Shown one piece after another: positions 51,731 to 60,425 of a DNA stretch of 64,000 nucleotides (the stretch's first letter is position 1; every line of letters begins with the position of its first letter). The DNA is from Arthrobacter sp. 260 (GTDB lineage: Bacteria; Actinomycetota; Actinomycetes; Actinomycetales; Micrococcaceae): contig NZ_JABFOE010000009.1 in the NCBI RefSeq assembly GCF_013116745.1, forward strand, positions 124,001-188,000. Direction: 5' to 3'. The translations under genes and the position numbers were made by a program. Below the pieces are notes generated by a model. It saw only the letters and a list, made by a program, of their open reading frames with translations. It made no database searches and was not told where the DNA came from.

Positions 51731-54700
51731 ATGCGTACTAATCCCATTTTTCGCAAGCGGCAGTTCAGGGCGCAGAGTGATGCCCGCGCTCATCCCACAT
51801 TCAGACGGCGCCTCACTGCCGGAATGATCACTGTTCTCCTGGCGGGTGGTGCATTGCCGGTTGTTGTTGCACCCGCCGCGCAAGCCGCACCGGTCGGTCA
51901 AGGGCTTACGCTCAACGCCGGCGACATGCGCTTCATTCTCAAGCAGATCAAGATTGCGGAAAATCACGCGACCAAGGAGGACGCCCAAGGCAACCCAGTT
52001 CCAGGTCAGCCGTTGCTCGGTTCCGGCCCCAATCAGATCGCCAACGCCCTGCTGCCCTACGGGCTGCGGACAGTGGACGGATCAGAAAACAATCTGGTGG
52101 CAGAGCGCACGGAATTCGGCGCCAGTGGCCTTCCGTTCCCGCGGTTGGCCACGCCACAATGGCGGACCACCGCAGCCGGTCAGACGTACAAGTCGGTGAA
52201 CACCAATGTAACGGACGCCGAACCGAGGTTCATCAGCAACGTCATTGTGGATCAGACGTCCACCAACCCTGCCGCCATCGCTGCGGCCGGCCAGGCACAC
52301 CGGACAGTCAATAACGCCGCTACGGCAGTGCCGTGTGATGCTAACGGTTTGCCGGCCGGTTGCGTGCCCGCCGGCGAAACCCTTGACATTCCCAACGTCA
52401 CCACGGACTTCGGATTGTCACCCCCCTACAACGGAATGTTTGCCTTATTTGGCCAGTTCTTTGATCACGGGGTCGATTTCACCAAGAAGACCAAGAACTA
52501 TGTGATGGTTCCGCTGGCCCAGGATGACCCGCTGATAATGGATGGCTCAGCACGGAATGCACCGTTCATGATCCTGAACCGAGCGGAGAACCAGCCCGGC
52601 CCGGACGGAAGACTTGGCACCGCCGACGACGTCCAGGATGGCACCAACACTGACTCGCCGTGGGTGGATCAGAGCCAGACCTACGGCTCACATTCCTCCC
52701 ACCAGGTCTTCCTGCGGGAATACGAGATGAATGCCGACGGAAAGCCGGTTTCCACCGGCGAGCTGATCGAAGGTGTCCCAGGAGGGATGGCCACCTGGAA
52801 GGACCTCAAAGCACAGGCATCCTCGAAGCTCGGACTGTTGCTCTCCGACGCCGACGTCGCCGACCTTCCGATGCTGGCCACTGACCAGTATGGGCGCTTC
52901 CTCCGGGGACCCAACGGCCTGCCCCAGTTCATCAACCAGGATCTCAGCCTGACTGAAGGAAACCTGGAAACCCCGGTAGCCCCTCCCGCCAATGTGCAGC
53001 GCGTCGGCATCGCGTTCCTCGACGACATCGCCCACAACGGCAATCCCTTCAATTCCCAGACCGGCGCGGCACTTACGGCGGACACGGATACCGACATTGC
53101 GGAACCCACCTCCCGCCAGCCAGCGGGGACCTACGACAACGAAATGCTTGACACCCACTTTGTTGCTGGAGACGGCCGCGTGAACGAGAACATTGGCCTC
53201 ACCGCTATTCACCAGATCTTCCACTCCGAGCACAATAGGCTCACCGGTTACATGAAGGACCTGCTGACGTCCCTGAACCTGGACCTGAATGAGTGGAAGC
53301 TGCCCTCGGGTCAATGGAACGGTGAACGCATCTTCCAGGCGGCCAGGTACGTGACGGAAATGGAATACCAGCACATCGTGTTTGAAGATTTTGCCCGGAA
53401 GATCCAGCCTGGCATCAACCCCTTCAACGTCTTCACGCAGTCCGACACAGGAATCAACCCGGCGATCATGGCCGAGTTTGCCCATGCAACCTACCGTTTC
53501 GGCCACTCAATGTTGACTGACACGGTCGACCGGAAGACCAACACGGGATCCGATCTTGGTCTGCCCCTGCTTGAGGCTTTCCTCAACCCGCCCGCCTACT
53601 ACGAGAGCACCGAAGGGACGCTCACTCCGGAGAAGGCCGCTGGCGTCATTGCCATGGGCATGACCGACCAGGTGGGTGCAGAGCTGGACGAATTTGTCAC
53701 TGACACCCTGCGCAACAACGTTCTGGGTCTGCCACTCGACTTGGCTACCCTCAACATCGCCCGCGGACGGGAAACCGGCATTCCATCGCTGAATAACTTC
53801 CGCAAGGAACTGTACCGGACAACCGGCGAATCCTCCCTGAAACCGTACACCAGCTGGGTGGACTTCGGGCAGGGACTGAAGCACCCAGATTCGGTGGTCA
53901 ACTTCATGGCTGCCTACGGCACGCATGAGACCATCCGAAACGCCACGACGATCGCTGGCAAGCGCGCTGCCGCTCAGCTCCTGTTTGACATGAATCCTGC
54001 CAACACTGACACACCGGCCGACGCGTACGATTTTGTCAACAGCACGGGAGCCGATTGGACGCCTGTCAACGGCAACTCCACGACGGGTGTCGACGGCGTC
54101 GACCTGTGGGTAGGCGGCCTCGCCGAATCACAGAACCTCTTCGGAGGTTTGCTTGGATCGACCTTCAACTACATTTTCGAACGTCAAATGACTGACCTGC
54201 AGGACGGTGACCGGTTGTACTACCTGTCCCGCACTTCGGGCCTGAATCTTCGCACCCAGCTTGAAGGGAACTCACTGGCGGAGTTGATCATGCGCAACAC
54301 CGATGCAAAAGCCCTGAAAGCTGACGTGTTCGGAGTAGCCGACTGCGAGTTCGAACTGGAGAATATTGTGCCGACCACCGGCAACAATGTGGCTGACGAT
54401 CCTACCTCAGCCTGCAACGAGTCAGCGCTGCTCCTGCGGATGGCTGATGGAACCATCCGTTACCGGCTGACTAATACCGTGGACCGCCCAGGGCTCAACG
54501 CCCAGTCCACCTTCAACGGCACACCCGCCCGCGACAGGATCTGGGGCGGTATTGACAATGACACCGTCTGGGGAAACGACGGTGATGACATCGTTGAAGG
54601 CAACGATGGTGCTGACACTGTCCTTGGCGGCGAAGGCAACGACATCATCACTGACTCCCACGGGGACGACGTGCTCAAGGGCGGACCTGGCAACGACGCG

Positions 54701-56977
54701 ATCGACGCCGGCCCGGGCCTGGACATCATCATGTCCGGTGCAGGTGATGACTTTTCCAACGGCGGCCTCAACGGAAACGAAACCTTCGCGGCGGAAGGAA
54801 ATGACCTTATCCTCTCCGGTGACGGACCGGACGCTGTCTTCGGCGGGGGAGGAAATGACTGGATGGAAGGCGGCAACGCCAACGATCTCCTGCAAGGCGA
54901 CAGTGGCGCTCCCTTCTTCGACGATCTCAACGACCCGGGCCACGATGTACTCATTGGGGACAGCGGCGAGGATGACTACGATTCAGAGGGCGGCGACGAT
55001 GTCATGGTCGGCGGCCCGGGTATCGAGCGCAACCACGGCCTCTACGGCTTCGACTGGGTGACCCACGCTCGGTCCGGAGAAGCCGCGGATTCCGACATGC
55101 GCATGGTCATCGTGGAAGGCCCCAACGCTCTTCGGGACCGCTTCCTGCTGGTTGAAGGGCTGTCCGGCTGGGATAAGAACGATGTCCTGCGCGGCAACGA
55201 TGATATCCCTTCTGAACCGGACGAAGAGGTAGCAGTGCCCGGGGCGAGCAACGTTCTCACCGAGGAAGGTATTGGACGGATCAGAGGTCTTGCTGAACTG
55301 CTGCCAGCAAATGCCACCACGTTCGGGGAAGGAAACATCATCATCGGCGGATCGGGGAGTGACCAGATCTGGGGCAATGGCGCAGATGACATCATTGATG
55401 GGGACAGGTGGCTCAATGTGAGGCTCAGTGTCCGTACTGATGTGAATGATCCGGCCACTGAAACCCGGACCGAAAGCACCTTGAAAAATCTCCAGGCGGA
55501 CATCATGGCGGGAACCATCGACCCAGGCAAGGTAGCTATTGTCAGGGAAATCCTTTCCACACCAGAGGCCACGGATGTGGATACCGCCAACTTCTCAGGG
55601 GCGCGTGCCGAGTATGCCATCAGCACTGAGAACGGCGTCACCACGGTGGCCCATACCGGCGGTACCGGCGCAGACGGCACCGACCGCATCACCAATGTTG
55701 AACAATTGCGATTCACTGACGCCACGGTCGACCTGACCGAAACGTCAGCACCCACTGTGACGGGGCGCACCCCGGCGGAGGGAGCCACCACTGCCGCAGT
55801 TGCGGGCAACATCACGGCGACCTTCAGCGAGGCTGTCAGTGGCGTCAACAGCACGTCGGTCACTCTGGCTACAGCCGCTGGCGCCCCAATCCCGGCTGTC
55901 GTGACCTACGACGCCTCCACCAGGACAGCGACGCTGAACCCCAACGCAAACCTGGCCAATGGCACCCAATACCGGGTGAACCTGGCAGGAACTATCAGGG
56001 ATGCAGCGGGGAATGCACTACCGGCAACCACCTGGACCTTCACCACCATCGGGACTGCCCCGACGGTGACCGGACGGACCCCAGGGGTGAACGCTACGAA
56101 CGTGCTGATCAACGGCAATGTCACAGCCACCTTCAGCCAGCCCGTCACCGGAGTGAGTACCACCACGGCTCGGTTGGTTAATCCGACCGGCGCTACGGTG
56201 GCAGCGGTAGTCAGCTACAACGCGACCACCCGCACAGCAACACTGAACCCGAACGCCAACCTGGCAGTGAACACCCGTTACACGGTGCAGCTGACCAACG
56301 GCATCAGGAATCTGCAGGGAACCGCAATCCCAACCACCAGTTGGGCCTTTACCACCGAAGCCGCTCCAGCAATCACCGGACGGGCCCCGGGGGTGAACGC
56401 GACGAACGTGCTGATCAGCTCGAATGTCACGGCCACCTTCAGCAAGCCCGTCAACGGGCTCAGCGCCACTACCGTCCGGTTGGTTAACCCGGCCGGCGCT
56501 ACGGTGGCAGCGGTAGTCAGCTACAACGCGACCACCCGCACAGCAACACTGAACCCGAACGCCAACCTGGCAGTGAACACCCGTTACACGGTGCAGCTGA
56601 CCAACGGCATCAGGGACCTGCAGGGAACCGCAATCCCAACCACCAGTTGGGCTTTCAACACCGAAGCCGCTCCAGCCATCACAGGACGGACCCCAGGAGT
56701 GAACGCGACCGGTGTCAGCAGAACCGGCAATGTGAGCGCCACCTTCAGCAAGCCCGTCACCGGAGTGAGCGCCACCAGCGTCTGGGTGACCAACCCGGCC
56801 GGGGCAACAATGTCAGCGGTGGTCACTTACAACGCCACCACCCGGACTGCCACACTCAACCCAAATGCCACCCTGGCAGCTAACACCAGCTACACGGTTC
56901 GACTCTCCAACGCGATCCGGGATGCTTCGGGGATTCCGTTGCAGGCAACGGCCTGGTCGTTCAGGACTGGAGGGTAA
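51731..56977 (+). CDS. Secreted animal-type haem peroxidase with RTX-like and Ig-like repeats (peroxicin-like)
   Basis: A 1748-residue exported protein. Signal peptide about 1-55, long and basic before the hydrophobic core, ending AQA. Peroxidase domain about 190-830: distal site FGQFFDHGVDF (Gln242, His246), catalytic Arg483 in DGRVNENIGLTAIHQIFHSE followed by HNRL, and proximal His592 in YRFGHSML. Residues about 935-1100 hold RTX-like calcium repeats (GNDGDDIVEGNDGADTVLGG). Four Ig-like (Big_5) repeats of about 102 residues occupy 1345-1748. It should produce oxidants at the cell surface or outside. Start at ATG 51731 with gggag upstream. It is followed by a terminator and faces a regulator cluster. 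Confidence 0.9.
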   Translation: MRTNPIFRKRQFRAQSDARAHPTFRRRLTAGMITVLLAGGALPVVVAPAAQAAPVGQGLTLNAGDMRFILKQIKIAENHATKEDAQGNPVPGQPLLGSGPNQIANALLPYGLRTVDGSENNLVAERTEFGASGLPFPRLATPQWRTTAAGQTYKSVNTNVTDAEPRFISNVIVDQTSTNPAAIAAAGQAHRTVNNAATAVPCDANGLPAGCVPAGETLDIPNVTTDFGLSPPYNGMFALFGQFFDHGVDFTKKTKNYVMVPLAQDDPLIMDGSARNAPFMILNRAENQPGPDGRLGTADDVQDGTNTDSPWVDQSQTYGSHSSHQVFLREYEMNADGKPVSTGELIEGVPGGMATWKDLKAQASSKLGLLLSDADVADLPMLATDQYGRFLRGPNGLPQFINQDLSLTEGNLETPVAPPANVQRVGIAFLDDIAHNGNPFNSQTGAALTADTDTDIAEPTSRQPAGTYDNEMLDTHFVAGDGRVNENIGLTAIHQIFHSEHNRLTGYMKDLLTSLNLDLNEWKLPSGQWNGERIFQAARYVTEMEYQHIVFEDFARKIQPGINPFNVFTQSDTGINPAIMAEFAHATYRFGHSMLTDTVDRKTNTGSDLGLPLLEAFLNPPAYYESTEGTLTPEKAAGVIAMGMTDQVGAELDEFVTDTLRNNVLGLPLDLATLNIARGRETGIPSLNNFRKELYRTTGESSLKPYTSWVDFGQGLKHPDSVVNFMAAYGTHETIRNATTIAGKRAAAQLLFDMNPANTDTPADAYDFVNSTGADWTPVNGNSTTGVDGVDLWVGGLAESQNLFGGLLGSTFNYIFERQMTDLQDGDRLYYLSRTSGLNLRTQLEGNSLAELIMRNTDAKALKADVFGVADCEFELENIVPTTGNNVADDPTSACNESALLLRMADGTIRYRLTNTVDRPGLNAQSTFNGTPARDRIWGGIDNDTVWGNDGDDIVEGNDGADTVLGGEGNDIITDSHGDDVLKGGPGNDAIDAGPGLDIIMSGAGDDFSNGGLNGNETFAAEGNDLILSGDGPDAVFGGGGNDWMEGGNANDLLQGDSGAPFFDDLNDPGHDVLIGDSGEDDYDSEGGDDVMVGGPGIERNHGLYGFDWVTHARSGEAADSDMRMVIVEGPNALRDRFLLVEGLSGWDKNDVLRGNDDIPSEPDEEVAVPGASNVLTEEGIGRIRGLAELLPANATTFGEGNIIIGGSGSDQIWGNGADDIIDGDRWLNVRLSVRTDVNDPATETRTESTLKNLQADIMAGTIDPGKVAIVREILSTPEATDVDTANFSGARAEYAISTENGVTTVAHTGGTGADGTDRITNVEQLRFTDATVDLTETSAPTVTGRTPAEGATTAAVAGNITATFSEAVSGVNSTSVTLATAAGAPIPAVVTYDASTRTATLNPNANLANGTQYRVNLAGTIRDAAGNALPATTWTFTTIGTAPTVTGRTPGVNATNVLINGNVTATFSQPVTGVSTTTARLVNPTGATVAAVVSYNATTRTATLNPNANLAVNTRYTVQLTNGIRNLQGTAIPTTSWAFTTEAAPAITGRAPGVNATNVLISSNVTATFSKPVNGLSATTVRLVNPAGATVAAVVSYNATTRTATLNPNANLAVNTRYTVQLTNGIRDLQGTAIPTTSWAFNTEAAPAITGRTPGVNATGVSRTGNVSATFSKPVTGVSATSVWVTNPAGATMSAVVTYNATTRTATLNPNATLAANTSYTVRLSNAIRDASGIPLQATAWSFRTGG
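55763..56977 (+). repeat. Four tandem Ig-like coding repeats, two nearly identical in DNA
   Basis: Units begin at 55763, 56072, 56378 and 56684. Units 2 and 3 are exactly 306 bp apart. Stretches such as 56191-56385 and 56497-56691 are almost identical even at silent positions, which points to recent duplication or gene conversion; units 1 and 4 have diverged. Confidence 0.9.
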
Positions 56978-57000
56978 TTGACACAGTGAGTTGGATCGGC

Positions 57001-57052
57001 AGAGGCCGGGCTCGGAGTACCGGGCCCGGCTTCTGTCTGTCTAGGACAGACA
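57001..57052. terminator. Hairpin and palindrome after the haem peroxidase
   Basis: A GCCGGGC/GCCCGGC stem (57005-57011 with 57024-57030), extended by AGA/TCT, is followed by a second palindrome TGTCTGTC-TAG-GACAGACA (57034-57052). Located between convergent genes, it probably terminates both. There is no T-run. Confidence 0.65.
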
Positions 57053-57061
57053 TAGGGTGGC

Positions 57062-58399
57062 TCAGCGTGCCGTATCGGCGCGAGGAGCGCCCAGTATCAC
57101 CACAACACGGGTTCCCTCTCCCAATCGGGATCGGACCTCGATGGACCCTCCGGCCTCACTAATCGCATCTTTCATGATCATCAAACCTAGATGTCCTTCG
57201 CGCGGTTGAGCTTTCGCATCAAATCCGATCCCATCGTCATGAACGACCATCACCGTGCGACGCGCTTCCCGGGTGAGAACCAGGTCCACTGTGCGCGCAT
57301 GGGCGTGCTTCGAGATGTTCATCAGAATCTCACGGGCAAGGCGGTAGAGGACCGCCGACTGTTCCGAACTGAGATCGCTACATTCGGCAAGTTGCGAGCG
57401 GACGTCGACACCCTGGTCCTTCAAAGGTTCGGTGAGTCGCTCCAGCGACGAGCACAGGTCAAGGTCCTGCACGTCGGTGAGGTAGAGCGCGCTCGTCATG
57501 CTCCGCAGCGTGCGAACGTTTTCCTGCAGCATAGTCCGCGATTGGTTGAGGAATTGCTGCTGACCTGGGTCTCCGTGGGTTTCTTGCGACTCCATTGCGT
57601 AGGCCAACCCTGAGAGGTCCTGGATGACCTCATCATGTAGCTCCCTGGCAATCCTTCGGCGTTCCGTTTCGGAGGCGTCCATGGCGCGCTGTAGCAGCAA
57701 CCGTCGGACAACCTGGTGCCCCTGAACCCTTCGTGCCAATCGGACCGCAGGAACCAATTGCGCCAACTGCAGCACCACGAGAGCCAGCAGGATGGCGGGC
57801 ACAATTCCGAGCAAGAGGTCGCCGTGCTGCGCCCGCACGTTCTCGTCGTCGTAATAGGCTTGCACAATCAACGGGTGTCCGTCGGCTCCGCGGGATCCGA
57901 CCAGCACCTCGACCAACTCTTCAGTACCCCCGTCAAGCTCGTGTATCAACTCGTCACGACTCTGATAGGTCACCGATCCTTGGCCTTCTGCCAGAAGTGC
58001 AGTACTACTCTCCTGCAGCTCTAGTTCCCTTCCGATGAGGGTAGGCACATTCGAGTAGATGACCTGGCCATCCGCGTTCAAAACCTTAATCCTTGACACT
58101 GCCCCGTTAGCGATCCAGGGAGAAAGGCGATTATCCAGCCGTTGAATCGATTCCGGATTTCCCGCCAGGAGCTCATCGCTCACCAGCGGACCAACAGCGT
58201 AATCGGCGAGCCTTTGGGTGATGCCCTTTGCGTTTTCGAGGGCGTAATCCTCAGATACTTCACGGATCCAGAAACCCACAGGAATTGCCACGATAACAAG
58301 GGCGACCAGCCCCATGAGAAGGAATCTGTACACGGCTATTCTGACTTCAGAACGTTCCGCCCCACTCACAGGCGGTGCGGGGAGATAAGCTGGCTCCAT
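57062..58399 (-). CDS. NarX-type sensor histidine kinase
   Basis: A 445-residue membrane kinase. Helix 1 (YRFLLMGLVALVIVAIPVGF) and helix 2 (GIVPAILLALVVLQLAQLVP) enclose an extracytoplasmic sensor of about 150 residues. The HisKA_3 box ERRRIARELHDEVIQDLSGL carries the phosphorylated His, and the ATPase end has HDDGIGFDAK and REGHLGLMIMKDA. It should phosphorylate the response regulator encoded 2 bp upstream. The start at 58399 lacks a clear ribosome site and fits coupling. The signal is unknown. Confidence 0.9.
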   Translation of the reverse strand: MEPAYLPAPPVSGAERSEVRIAVYRFLLMGLVALVIVAIPVGFWIREVSEDYALENAKGITQRLADYAVGPLVSDELLAGNPESIQRLDNRLSPWIANGAVSRIKVLNADGQVIYSNVPTLIGRELELQESSTALLAEGQGSVTYQSRDELIHELDGGTEELVEVLVGSRGADGHPLIVQAYYDDENVRAQHGDLLLGIVPAILLALVVLQLAQLVPAVRLARRVQGHQVVRRLLLQRAMDASETERRRIARELHDEVIQDLSGLAYAMESQETHGDPGQQQFLNQSRTMLQENVRTLRSMTSALYLTDVQDLDLCSSLERLTEPLKDQGVDVRSQLAECSDLSSEQSAVLYRLAREILMNISKHAHARTVDLVLTREARRTVMVVHDDGIGFDAKAQPREGHLGLMIMKDAISEAGGSIEVRSRLGEGTRVVVILGAPRADTAR

Positions 58400-58401
58400 T
58401 G

Positions 58402-59100
58402 CTAAAGTGCCTGATATGCCGACAGAAGGCCAAGTTTCCTGGCAGTGACAACCGCCTCCAACTGCGAATGTGCACCCAGTTTCGCGAGGATTGTCTTTAC
58501 ATGGCCCCGGCACGTGTTCTGCGATATGCCCAACGCCACGCTACTGGCCTTCACATCACTGCCCTCGGCCATCCTGCACAAAACCTCCATCTCCCGCGGT
58601 GTCAGGTATGGGACCGGGACATCGTTGATACGAGCACGTCGTCGTTCAACCAGCTGAGCGAGCAGGGTCGGGTGCACCACCATGCTTCCACGCCGGGCAT
58701 GGCGGAGTGTATCGAGCATGATGGCCAAAGATCCGTCTTTTGGAAGGAATGCACAGATGCCGATTCCGGCTGCCCTCTCGAGGGCCTCAGGCGTCGGATC
58801 GCCGGTAAGCATAATGATCCGGGTCTGGGGTTGCTCGGCCAGGATTCTTTCAGCCGCGGTGATACCTGTGCCGTCCGGTAGGTGGAAGTCCATTACCACG
58901 ACGTCGGGAAGCAGATCACGCCAGAGCGCGATGCCCGCTGCAACGCTGCAAGCGAAACCGACGCTAAGCAGATCCTCCTCACGGTTCAACGCCCCCGCGA
59001 GGAGCTCCGCGAAGGTCGCATGGTCGTCGATTATCAGAACCGTCGTCGGTTTGATGGCAACCGTCTGTCCAATATCTAAATCTGACTCAAATACTGACAT
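58402..59100 (-). CDS. NarL/LuxR-family response regulator
   Basis: A 232-residue regulator. The receiver domain has the acidic pair TVLIIDDHATFAELLAGAL, the phosphorylated Asp in VVVMDFHLPDGTG and Lys in CAFLPKDGS. The C-terminal LuxR-type HTH reads YLTPREMEVLCRMAEGSDVK ... ISQNTCRGHVKTILAKLGAH. ATG at 59100 with a gggga site is preferred over 59139. It is cotranscribed with the kinase gene downstream. Targets are unknown; the adjacent peroxidase and SARP genes are candidates. Confidence 0.9.
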   Translation of the reverse strand: MSVFESDLDIGQTVAIKPTTVLIIDDHATFAELLAGALNREEDLLSVGFACSVAAGIALWRDLLPDVVVMDFHLPDGTGITAAERILAEQPQTRIIMLTGDPTPEALERAAGIGICAFLPKDGSLAIMLDTLRHARRGSMVVHPTLLAQLVERRRARINDVPVPYLTPREMEVLCRMAEGSDVKASSVALGISQNTCRGHVKTILAKLGAHSQLEAVVTARKLGLLSAYQAL

Positions 59101-59183
59101 GATCTGTCCCCCGCCAGAGCCCGCCCCCAACGGGATCATGTCACCCGGATCAGATCTTGTACAGAGCGAACCTCAACGAGACC

Positions 59184-60158
59184 TCAGCAGGCGGCGAGTG
59201 CGCGCCGCAGGAACGAATCGACCACTTTTCCCGCCTCCTCGAGCGAAGCGCGGATTTGCGACGCGGAAGTGGTTGTTATCGGGCCCAAACTGCCGGAAGA
59301 TCCGGCGCTCAGCCGGTCATTCAGCATCAACAATGCCGACAGTACGTCCGACAATTCGTTGCTGTTCGCGGCGGTAGCCTGCAGTAACCGGGCATGGGCT
59401 GCCCTTAGAGCCGGGCCGGGCTCGCAGCCCAGTTCGCGGTTCAGGGCCTGACGCCATTGTTCATAGGCACGAAGGCATTCTGCATAGTGGCCAGCCTCTT
59501 CGAGACCCGTAATCAGGAGGGTCCAGGCCGACTCATTGAGCGGGTCTTCGATCACTGCACGCCGTGACCAAACCACCGCCTCATTGAACTTGCCGAGCTT
59601 CAGCGCGGCTTCCGCCGCCCGTATCCTGGCCCCGGTGACGCGGCCAGTATGGAAGCCCCTCTCTTCCTCCGCCCAGCCAGGCAGCAATTCATCACCCAGC
59701 AATGGAGCCACGGCCATTTCAAGCGCCTGGCACAGCAGCGGGTAGGAATCCGCCAGAGTTGCCTGTTCAGCTATCGCGATGAGGTTATTGAACCGGGTCA
59801 CATCAAGATCCACCATCGACCGGTCCATCAAATAGCCTCCGGGCGTGGTCTGTAGCGGTCCATACTTCCCCAAACCCGGTTGGAGGCGCCGACGCAGCAC
59901 GCTGACGTAGCTTTCCAAGGTGGCCAATGCTGCGGCTGGCGGATGCCCTTCCCAGATCATTTCGATCAGGCGGTCCTTAGAGACCGGAGTCCCGAGTCGA
60001 AGGAGAAGGATCTCCAGGATCTTGCGAGGTTTCGGCCCCCCAAGCTCGTGTGGATGCACCATTGTGTTACCGCGCTGTATCCGAATGCTGCCAATAATTT
60101 GCACTGACAAGTGATAGGTAGTTGGAACGGGTGCGGACAAATCTCTATTGATATCCAT
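59184..60158 (-). CDS. SARP/AfsR-type transcriptional regulator (BTAD)
   Basis: A 324-residue activator-type protein. The N-terminal OmpR-like winged helix (GGPKPRKILEILLLRLGTPV, LATLESYVSVLRRRLQPGLG, PGGYLM) is followed by a bacterial transcriptional activation domain (about 130-275: VDLDVTRFNNLIAIAEQATL ... LRAYEQWRQALNRELGCEPG). SARPs usually switch on secondary-metabolite clusters, but none is visible here. ATG at 60158 follows gggagagg. It lies upstream of the response regulator and kinase on the same strand; 83 bp separate them. A G11 run sits about 95 bp upstream. Confidence 0.88.
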   Translation of the reverse strand: MDINRDLSAPVPTTYHLSVQIIGSIRIQRGNTMVHPHELGGPKPRKILEILLLRLGTPVSKDRLIEMIWEGHPPAAALATLESYVSVLRRRLQPGLGKYGPLQTTPGGYLMDRSMVDLDVTRFNNLIAIAEQATLADSYPLLCQALEMAVAPLLGDELLPGWAEEERGFHTGRVTGARIRAAEAALKLGKFNEAVVWSRRAVIEDPLNESAWTLLITGLEEAGHYAECLRAYEQWRQALNRELGCEPGPALRAAHARLLQATAANSNELSDVLSALLMLNDRLSAGSSGSLGPITTTSASQIRASLEEAGKVVDSFLRRALAAC

Positions 60159-60251
60159 TGAGCGCCTCTCCCAATGATGGAATAACCCAATTCTGCAAGA
60201 CCGGTGACCGTCGCCCAACCCCCACCTAGGTGGTCGAATCCGCCCAAATTT

Positions 60252-60262
60252 GGGGGGGGGGG
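60252..60262. repeat. G11 homopolymer upstream of the SARP gene
   Basis: Eleven consecutive G on the plus strand, 94-104 bp upstream of the SARP start codon, in the 267-bp gap 60159-60425. Such runs slip easily in replication and in sequencing. Confidence 0.8.
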
Positions 60263-60322
60263 AGTAGTCGGTGGGAGTCAAAAGGGTGAGCCCAAGACAG
60301 TGCACCTATTGCCGCAGAGACG

Positions 60323-60411
60323 CACCCCAGCACAGAAACGGCCCCACGGCCAAGAAACGCCGGAAGCAACCGGCAATCCTTGGCCTCAGGGCCGTTTCTC
60401 TGTGTGGGGTC
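60323..60411. repeat. Multi-stem hairpin downstream of the sugar transporter operon
   Basis: An imperfect outer stem (60324-60343 with 60390-60410), then GGCCAAG (60348-60354) / CTTGGCC (60379-60385) and GCCGG (60359-60363) / CCGGC (60370-60374). It starts 15 bp beyond mmsB's stop and may terminate that operon. There is no T-run. The arms share CAGAAAC-GCCC and CCTCAGGG with the terminator at 51557-51624. Confidence 0.75.
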
Positions 60412-60425
60412 TGACGTGACCCCAG

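Noticed and set aside
55042-55863. 273-codon reverse-strand open frame
   Set aside because: It is a shadow of the peroxidase coding strand, and its apparent repeats mirror the Ig-like repeats.
59184-60158. Secondary-metabolite cluster around the SARP
   Set aside because: No polyketide, peptide synthetase, terpene or RiPP gene is present within the window.
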